Below, in pieces: positions 24,579 through 29,641 of a DNA stretch of 29,641 nt (positions within the stretch are counted from its first letter, which is position 1; each line of letters opens with the position of its first letter). The notes beneath the pieces are model-generated. The model searched no databases, was not told where the DNA came from, and saw nothing but the letters and a program-made list of their open reading frames with translations. The DNA is from JAEUIG01 sp046349775 (GTDB taxonomy: Bacteria > Planctomycetota > Planctomycetia > Planctomycetales > Planctomycetaceae). The stretch lies in assembly GCA_046349775.1 (NCBI GenBank), contig JAXMBS010000069.1, positions 1 through 29,641 of the forward strand. The letters run 5' to 3'. The position numbers and the translations under genes are program-made.

Positions 24579-25071
24579 GGTGGAGCCTTCCCTGGCGGAT
24601 TGGACGCCATCGGCCGGACAACGTCCGGCGAACGATACCCGGCCACGCGAGTCGCGCACAGACGAATGACGCACAAGCGATTGCTGATTTGTTGACGGAG
24701 CCGAGTGTTCAATCCTGCAACACAGACGTGGGATGACGTGCTCGTATGCAACGCTGAATTCCGTCGAACACGTGTACGCCCGTGCCGTCATCTTCACACA
24801 ACGACTGGCAAATCCCGCTGAACGCCCCTCTGGGCCGGAGAAAACGTGGCACTCGAAATCGGCAAGGTCGATGTAACCCGCAGAGTCCGTGCCGCCGCAT
24901 CCGCAGGTGACATAACACGTCCCGTCCGTTCAGTTTCCATTAAAGCCGGGACTCGTGGTGATTTCCCTAAGGTATCCCTTCTTAGGAGCCGTCCGCGTGA
25001 TTCCTACCTCGCGCGACTCCAGGCGAATTCCAGTTCGCGGTGCGGGGGTCTCCCGCGGAAAGGCGTGGCCC
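24579..25071. other. Divergent intergenic region without a clear promoter
   Basis: These 493 bases separate the lipoprotein (-) from the FeeM-like gene (+). I find no convincing gene or strong sigma70 pair. One inverted repeat stands out at 24966-24986: CCTAAG and CTTAGG around a 9-base loop, about 85 bases before the ATG at 25072. The FeeM-like frame is open back to a GTG at 24955, so part of this region may be coding if that start is used. Confidence 0.45.
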
Positions 25072-25863
25072 ATGTCGGCGTTGGCGTCCAAGACCTCCCC
25101 ATTGAACAAGGAGTCGGTCTCGAACTGGGACGGCGAAGCACTCCGCACCGCTCTCGCCGGCGGTTTGCCGGTCGACGCCGGGGAAACCACGTTTCGCATT
25201 GCATCGACCTTGCAGGATCGCATGGCGGCCTACGGCCTCGTCTACGACAAGTATCTCCAGAAGGGGATGCTGCAGACGAACCCCTATCGGATGCGCGTCA
25301 CGGAATTTCATCTCGCTCCCACCACCGCCGTCTTTGTGGCCCTCCGCAAAGGACAGGTCATCGCCACCGTGACTCTGATCGGAGACGGCGATCTGGGTCT
25401 GCCGATGGACAATATCCATCCAGATATCACCGACGCTGCTCGCCACGCCGGACTCTACGTCGGCGAAGTTTCCTGCCTGGCGTTTCAGAAGCAGGAGATG
25501 AAACACGTGCTGCCGGTGTTCATCGAGATCACGCGGCTGATGGCGCAATTCGCCCGGCGGAACGGTATGCACCAGTTCCTCATCGGCTGCATCCCCCAGC
25601 ACGCGCGGTTCTACTGCCGCTTTCTGGGATTTGAACAGATCGGCGACATCCGCCCCTATCCCACCGTCTGCAACACGCTCGGCGTCGCCTGCTGCCTCGA
25701 CTTCAACCGTATCGATCGCGAGCGCCCCGACTGCTACGACAAGTACTTTTCGCGCCGGCTGCCGGAGTCGGCGCTCGTAGCAGAGCCGATGACGCCGTTC
25801 GAGCAGGATGCGTTCGCCCAGGTCGTTCAGAAATCCGAGCAGCAGTTGCTGCAAATGGTCTGA
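25072..25863 (+). CDS. FeeM-like N-acyl amino acid synthase (GNAT/autoinducer-synthase fold)
   Basis: The ATG at 25072 gives 263 residues. The frame also extends to a GTG at 24955. Family landmarks are QDRMAAYGLVYDKYLQKGML (residues 48-67), the strand pair TTAVFVALRKGQVIATVTLI (84-103), EVSCLAF (132-138), VFIEITRLMAQFARRNGM (149-166) and PQHARFYCRFLGFEQIGD (175-192). FeeM-type enzymes join a long acyl chain from acyl carrier protein to the amino group of an amino acid, as in N-acyltyrosine compounds. The fold is related to GNAT and to autoinducer synthases. The exporter genes follow 32 bases downstream, and a methyltransferase ends the row, which fits a small acylated product. No acyl carrier protein is visible here. 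Confidence 0.8.
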   Translation: MSALASKTSPLNKESVSNWDGEALRTALAGGLPVDAGETTFRIASTLQDRMAAYGLVYDKYLQKGMLQTNPYRMRVTEFHLAPTTAVFVALRKGQVIATVTLIGDGDLGLPMDNIHPDITDAARHAGLYVGEVSCLAFQKQEMKHVLPVFIEITRLMAQFARRNGMHQFLIGCIPQHARFYCRFLGFEQIGDIRPYPTVCNTLGVACCLDFNRIDRERPDCYDKYFSRRLPESALVAEPMTPFEQDAFAQVVQKSEQQLLQMV

Positions 25864-25895
25864 CGCGGCCGCCGCCCGCGTGAGGAGCAACCGGC

Positions 25896-27020
25896 ATGTT
25901 GTGGCTGGCAATCAAATCCATCGGTTCCGACCGGGGCAAGGTGCTTACGGCGCTGATCGGCGTCGTGTTCTCGGTCGTCCTGATCGAACTGCAGGGGGGC
26001 CTGTACCTCGGGCTGATGCGGAAAGCGCGGATCCTCACGGAAAACACTGCCGCCGACATCTGGGTCGCGCATCCCGACGTGCAGCTCGTCGATCTCCCGC
26101 AATCCATTCCCCAGGCCCGCATCAACCGCGTGCGCACTGTCCCCGGCGTCGCAGAAGCCGTCCCGTACATCGTCGGCAACGCCTACGCGTCGTTCGGCGA
26201 CGGCCATTACGAGAACGTCTGGGTGTTGGGAGCCGAGTCGCACACGTCCCTGGGGCGCGGCTGGGCGTACACGTCCGGCAATGCCGATGCGCTGCGCCGA
26301 CCGGAAGGGGTCAGCGTTGACGAATGCGACGCCGACAAGCTTCGGCACGCGACCATCGGTTCCACCTTCGAAGTCAACGGACATCGCGCCCGGGTCGTCG
26401 CCACAACCCGCGGCATCCTGCCGTTTACGACGACGCCGTATCTGTTCACGTCGCTGGAAAACGCCCGGCAGTACACCGACACGCCGGCCGGCTTCTGCTC
26501 CTACTTCCTCGTGCGTCTGTCGCCGGGCGCCGATCGAGGCGCTGTGGCCGCCGAGATTCAGCGGCGGCTGCCCGAACTGCGCCCGTTGACGGCTGACCAG
26601 CTCGGCGATCTTTCTCAACGCTACTGGATGAGCCGTACCGGGATCGGCATCAGCTTCGGGGCCGCGACGTTGCTGGGACTGCTGGTCGGTCTGACGATGA
26701 TCGCCCAGAGTCTGTATGCGCTGGCGCTCGATCACCTGGCCGACTACGCCACGCTCAAAGCGATCGGCGCCAACGACCGGCAGGTCGGCGCGGTCGTGGT
26801 CTGGCAGGCACTTGCCATCGCCGCCGCCGGTTCGATCGTCGGCGTCTCATTCGTCATCACGGCCCAACGGACGATGTCGTCCCCGATTGCACCGATCGAA
26901 CTGCCGCCGCAACTGCTGGTCACGGGCATTGTCGCCGTCGTCGGCATCTGTCTGGCGGCCACGATCCTGCCGGCGGTCCGGATCCGACGCGTCGATCCGG
27001 CCCTGGTCCTGCAGGGATGA
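25896..27020 (+). CDS. devC: DevC-type ABC transporter permease (FtsX/MacB fold)
   Basis: The start has GAGGAG (25882-25887) eight bases before the ATG at 25896. The 374-residue protein has one membrane helix at residues about 16-37 (KVLTALIGVVFSVVLIELQGGL). A periplasmic MacB-like domain follows (ADIWVAHPDVQLVDLPQSIPQ, TTRGILPFTTTPYLFTSLENA), then three helices near the C-terminus (ISFGAATLLGLLVGLTMIAQ, AIAAAGSIVGVSFVITAQ, VTGIVAVVGICLAATIL) with the usual FtsX loop DYATLKAIGANDRQV. The order permease, ATPase, adaptor matches DevCAB-type exporters, which export lipids or glycolipids through the envelope. The substrate is unknown. The FeeM-like gene before it suggests an acylated one. Confidence 0.85.
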   Translation: MLWLAIKSIGSDRGKVLTALIGVVFSVVLIELQGGLYLGLMRKARILTENTAADIWVAHPDVQLVDLPQSIPQARINRVRTVPGVAEAVPYIVGNAYASFGDGHYENVWVLGAESHTSLGRGWAYTSGNADALRRPEGVSVDECDADKLRHATIGSTFEVNGHRARVVATTRGILPFTTTPYLFTSLENARQYTDTPAGFCSYFLVRLSPGADRGAVAAEIQRRLPELRPLTADQLGDLSQRYWMSRTGIGISFGAATLLGLLVGLTMIAQSLYALALDHLADYATLKAIGANDRQVGAVVVWQALAIAAAGSIVGVSFVITAQRTMSSPIAPIELPPQLLVTGIVAVVGICLAATILPAVRIRRVDPALVLQG

Positions 27021-27032
27021 CCTGAACCAACC

Positions 27033-27809
27033 ATGCCCGCACCCGCCATCCACGCCCGGGGACTCGTCAAGGCCTACCGCACCGGTCAGGCCGAGACGCC
27101 CGTATTGCGCGGCGTTGATTTGCAAGTGGAACAGGGCGAGTGCCTGTTCCTCGTCGGCCCGTCAGGGAGCGGCAAATCGACATTGCTCTCGATCCTGGGC
27201 TGCGTCCTCAGCGCCGACGCGGGCGAGTTGCGATTGTTTGGAAATGACGTGACGCGGCTCACGCCTCCCGAGCAGGCGCACTGCCGGCTGCACAAGATTG
27301 GCTTTGTCTTCCAGCGGTTCCATTTGTTTGATCGGCTCAAGGCCTGGGAGAACGTGCGGGTCGTGTACGAGCTGCTTGGCCGCCGGCCGGCCGACGCCCG
27401 CCGTCACGCCCTGCAACTGCTGGACCTCGTCGGACTGGCGGATCGCGCCGACCATCGCGTGACGGAACTCAGCATGGGACAACGCCAGCGCGTGGCGCTG
27501 GCCCGCGCGCTGGCGGCCGACCCCGAACTGATCCTCGCCGACGAGCCGACCGCCTCGCTCGATGCCGACAGCGGCCAGACCGCCATGCGGATTCTGAAAC
27601 AACTCTGCCGTGATCTCGGCAAGACGGTGATCGTCGTCACGCACGATAACCGCATTTTCCCGCAGGCCGACCGCATCCTGACGATGGTCGACGGCCAGAT
27701 CCGGCAGGAACGCAGCGTCTCCCCGCTCCGGAGTCCCGTCTGGACGTCCGACCGGGCACAGGCCGCGCTGCGCCATGAAGCCTTGTTGACGTGCGGAGAC
27801 CCGACATGA
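27033..27809 (+). CDS. devA: DevA-type ABC transporter ATP-binding protein
   Basis: The 258-residue protein has all ABC ATPase motifs: Walker A GPSGSGKST (42-50), Q-loop FVFQRF (91-96), signature LSMGQ (146-150; the usual second G of LSGGQ is Met), Walker B LILADE (166-171) and His204 in VVTHDNR. It matches LolD/MacB/DevA-type exporters. The start is the ATG at 27033, 12 bases after the permease stop. The end TGA overlaps the adaptor's ATG (ATGA at 27806-27809), so the two are translationally coupled. It drives the permease by ATP hydrolysis. Confidence 0.92.
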   Translation: MPAPAIHARGLVKAYRTGQAETPVLRGVDLQVEQGECLFLVGPSGSGKSTLLSILGCVLSADAGELRLFGNDVTRLTPPEQAHCRLHKIGFVFQRFHLFDRLKAWENVRVVYELLGRRPADARRHALQLLDLVGLADRADHRVTELSMGQRQRVALARALAADPELILADEPTASLDADSGQTAMRILKQLCRDLGKTVIVVTHDNRIFPQADRILTMVDGQIRQERSVSPLRSPVWTSDRAQAALRHEALLTCGDPT

Positions 27810-28912
27810 AATCCTGCATCTGGCTGTCAATCGTCGCGCTCGTGGGGATGGGGTCGATCAGCAGTGACCTGCTCATCGACCATGCCCGGCACCTGTCGCC
27901 GCCGACCGGCGACGCGGCGCCGGCCGCTTCCGGAGAAGGGACCGTGTATGCCGCCGGCGTCGTAGAAGGCGCGCAGCGTGCGATTGACCTGCAGTTCGAA
28001 CTCCCCGGCCGGATCGTCGAGATCCCCGTGCAGGAAGGGCAGACCGTCCGTCAAGGGGACGTCTGTGCCCGGCTCGACGACGCACTCTGGCGGCACCAGC
28101 TCTTGCAACGCGAGGCAGCGCTCGATGTCGCCCACGCGGAACTCGATCGCCTGATCAACGGCGCAGCTCCCGAGGCCCGCGAAGTCGTGAAGGCCGATGC
28201 CGCCGTGGCCGAGGTCGACGTCGTCCAGGCCAAGGCTCACTGGGATCGCGCGGCCAAACTGCATCAACAGAAGGCGATCACCGCGCAGGACTACGACCGG
28301 CACAGGTTTGCCTACGAAGCGGCCGTCGCCCGGCTCAAGCAGGCGCGGGCCCGGGTCGCCGAGATCGAGGCCGCCGCCCGCCCCGACGAAGTCCGCATGG
28401 CCGAGGCCAAGGTCGAAATGGCGGCCGCGGCGGCCATCGAAGCTCAGACGCAGCTCGACTACACCGTCCTCAAGGCGCCGATTGACGGAGTCATCCTGCG
28501 GATCGACATGGAGCCGGGAGAACTTGTCAGCGCCGAGCAACCTCGACCCGTCGTCACGATGACCAGCCTCAGCCAGGTCCGCGTCCGCGCCTACGTCGAA
28601 GAACTGGACGCGCTGGCATTGCACACCGGCGCAGCGGCCACGGTCACCGTCGACGGTCAGCCGGATGTCCAGTACCGCGGCCGCCTCACCTGGGCTGCTC
28701 CCGTCATGGGCCCCAAGTCACAGCGGCATCATCAGCCCGGCGAAAAGTACGACGTCGAAGTCCGTGAAGTCCTGATCGTCCTCGACAATGCCGACGAGCT
28801 GGTCGTCGGACTCCCTGTCAACGTGTTCATTACAAAAGCCGAGAACGACGCACAGACCGAGTTGACCGCGACACCGGAATCGCCCGTGTCTGCCGAGGAC
28901 TCGGCATTGTAG
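27806..28912 (+). CDS. devB: DevB-type periplasmic adaptor (HlyD family)
   Basis: The ATG at 27806 overlaps the ATPase stop codon and has GGAGA seven bases upstream. A GTG at 27791 is less likely. The 368-residue protein has an N-terminal membrane helix or signal (KSCIWLSIVALVGMGSIS), a biotinyl-lipoyl half-motif (GRIVEIPVQEGQTVRQGDVCARLDD at about 72-97), a long coiled coil (about 100-215, AARARVAEIEAAARP and the like), the second lipoyl half (APIDGVILRIDMEPGELV) and a beta-barrel (VRVRAYVEELDALALHTG). Adaptors of this kind join an inner-membrane exporter to an outer-membrane channel. No TolC-like gene lies in the window. Confidence 0.88.
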   Translation: MKSCIWLSIVALVGMGSISSDLLIDHARHLSPPTGDAAPAASGEGTVYAAGVVEGAQRAIDLQFELPGRIVEIPVQEGQTVRQGDVCARLDDALWRHQLLQREAALDVAHAELDRLINGAAPEAREVVKADAAVAEVDVVQAKAHWDRAAKLHQQKAITAQDYDRHRFAYEAAVARLKQARARVAEIEAAARPDEVRMAEAKVEMAAAAAIEAQTQLDYTVLKAPIDGVILRIDMEPGELVSAEQPRPVVTMTSLSQVRVRAYVEELDALALHTGAAATVTVDGQPDVQYRGRLTWAAPVMGPKSQRHHQPGEKYDVEVREVLIVLDNADELVVGLPVNVFITKAENDAQTELTATPESPVSAEDSAL

Positions 28913-28932
28913 TCCCCGTTGGCCGCACCTTA

Positions 28933-28977
28933 CGCCCTCGGCCCTTTGACCCTCAGCCCTAAGCCTTCGATCCCGCC
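28933..28977 (+). repeat. CCCT-rich tract before the methyltransferase
   Basis: The stretch holds repeated CCCT units (GCCCTCGGCCCTTTGACCCT) directly before the ATG at 28978 and has no Shine-Dalgarno site. It is similar in kind to the tract at 4433-4474. Confidence 0.45.
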
Positions 28978-29641
28978 ATGTCCCTCGCCATTGCCCCTGC
29001 AGACGCTCCTCCGGCCGCCAACGCCCTGGCGCGCGTTGACGAGGCCTATTCCGATCCCGCCTGGTGGTACAACCTGCGCGGCCTCGGAATTCTGACGTTC
29101 GCCTACCGCACGAGCGTCTGGTCGCAGGTGGCGTTCCTGGAACGGAACCTCAGCCAGAACCACCTCGAAATTCCGGTCGGCACCGGCACGCTGCTGTCGA
29201 TCGTCCTGCGGTGGCGGGCGCTGCGCCGCCGCCCGATCGGCCGCATCGTCGCCGTCGATTATGCCGAAACGATGGTCGCCGCCGCGCAGCGCAACTTTGC
29301 CCGCTGGCCGACGGTCACCGTCGCCCGCGGCGACGTCGCCGATCTCCCCTACGCCGCCGACGAATTCGACTCGATCAACATCGCCAACGGCTTTCACTGC
29401 TTCCCGGATCCGGACGGCGCGCTCCGCGAAACACTGCGGGTCCTCAAGCCGGGCGGCACGGTGGCTACCAACGTGCTGCTTTATCCGCGCGGCCCGCAGC
29501 CGCTCCGCTGGATCGCGCAGCGCATCGACGACTGGGGCCAGCGCAAGGGGCTGCTGGTCAAGCCGTTTGAACTGGACGACATCCGCGCGCGGTTCGTGCG
29601 GACCGGTTTCACCATCGTCAGCGAGGACGTGCGGGGGAACA
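28978..29641 (+). CDS. Class I SAM-dependent methyltransferase, 5' part (partial)
   Basis: The frame is open from the ATG at 28978 to the right edge of the window (221 residues so far), so the gene is cut. Methyltransferase motifs are visible: motif I LEIPVGTGTLLSIV (residues about 61-74), motif II IVAVDYAETMVAAA (about 89-102) with the acidic residue that contacts the SAM ribose, motif III VARGDVADLPYAADEFDSI (about 113-131) and VLKPGGTV (about 155-162). It is a Methyltransf_11-type enzyme. It lies 65 bases after the DevB-type adaptor in the same direction. It may modify the FeeM product. The substrate is unknown. Confidence 0.88.
   Translation, partial: MSLAIAPADAPPAANALARVDEAYSDPAWWYNLRGLGILTFAYRTSVWSQVAFLERNLSQNHLEIPVGTGTLLSIVLRWRALRRRPIGRIVAVDYAETMVAAAQRNFARWPTVTVARGDVADLPYAADEFDSINIANGFHCFPDPDGALRETLRVLKPGGTVATNVLLYPRGPQPLRWIAQRIDDWGQRKGLLVKPFELDDIRARFVRTGFTIVSEDVRGN

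Noticed and set aside
24846..25634. 262-residue ORF overlapping the FeeM-like gene in another frame
   Set aside because: Arg/Ser-rich with no motif. The FeeM frame explains the region.
1..29641. CRISPR arrays, tRNA and rRNA genes, transposases
   Set aside because: No regularly spaced repeats, no cloverleaf or rRNA-like stretch and no transposase or integrase frame was found.

Overview
The window looks like a chromosomal segment of a high-GC planctomycete. This is inferred from gene content, not from a marker gene: an LptE-type LPS-assembly lipoprotein next to a TPR protein, TolQ/ExbB-ExbD channels with lineage-style fusions (zinc ribbon on ExbD, FHA+PQQ propeller), HEAT-repeat proteins, a FeeM-like acyltransferase, a Wza/SLBB lipoprotein, and many secreted proteins without obvious homologues. 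I saw no rRNA, tRNA, transposase, integrase, phage gene or CRISPR array.

Layout. 1-1033 (+): the 3' end of a TPR/BamD-like gene, then LptE (outer-membrane biogenesis). 1497-3696 (+): a secreted zinc-ribbon protein with a C-terminal anchor and a HEAT-repeat protein that is frameshifted twice. 3863-6795 (+): a doubtful zinc-ribbon protein, a cytoplasmic VWA protein, an SRPBCC protein and a twice-frameshifted GNAT acetyltransferase. This stretch is interspersed with degenerate repeats. 6999-7949 (+): a nucleoside-hydrolase-like protein that seems to have lost key metal and ribose ligands. 8028-18978 (-): one long operon reading TonB-like protein, ExbB, ExbD, zinc-ribbon ExbD, FHA/TPR/PQQ protein, a solute-binding protein (frameshifted) and a membrane protein. 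A TTGACA-type promoter lies upstream at about 19093-19121. 19530-21610 (+): a conserved lipoprotein and a polysaccharide-export lipoprotein, ended by a strong terminator at 21637-21672. 21672-22514 (-) and 22684-23529 (+): a secreted protein and a PhyH-type dioxygenase, divergently transcribed. 23574-24578 (-): a lipoprotein. 25072-29641 (+): FeeM-like N-acyltransferase, DevC permease, DevA ATPase, DevB adaptor and a SAM methyltransferase that runs off the end.

How the parts may work together. Two multi-gene systems stand out. The minus-strand operon looks like a proton-motive-force-driven Ton/Tol-like machine with its own phosphopeptide-sensing/propeller protein and a peptide-binding-type protein. 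The right-hand cassette looks like synthesis, possible methylation and export of a small N-acylated compound. Both functions are inferences from family and context.

A quality caveat: three separate genes (HEAT, GNAT, solute-binding protein) carry single-base frameshifts, and at least two of the five sites fall in short G/C runs. Sequence or assembly error is at least as likely as gene decay.
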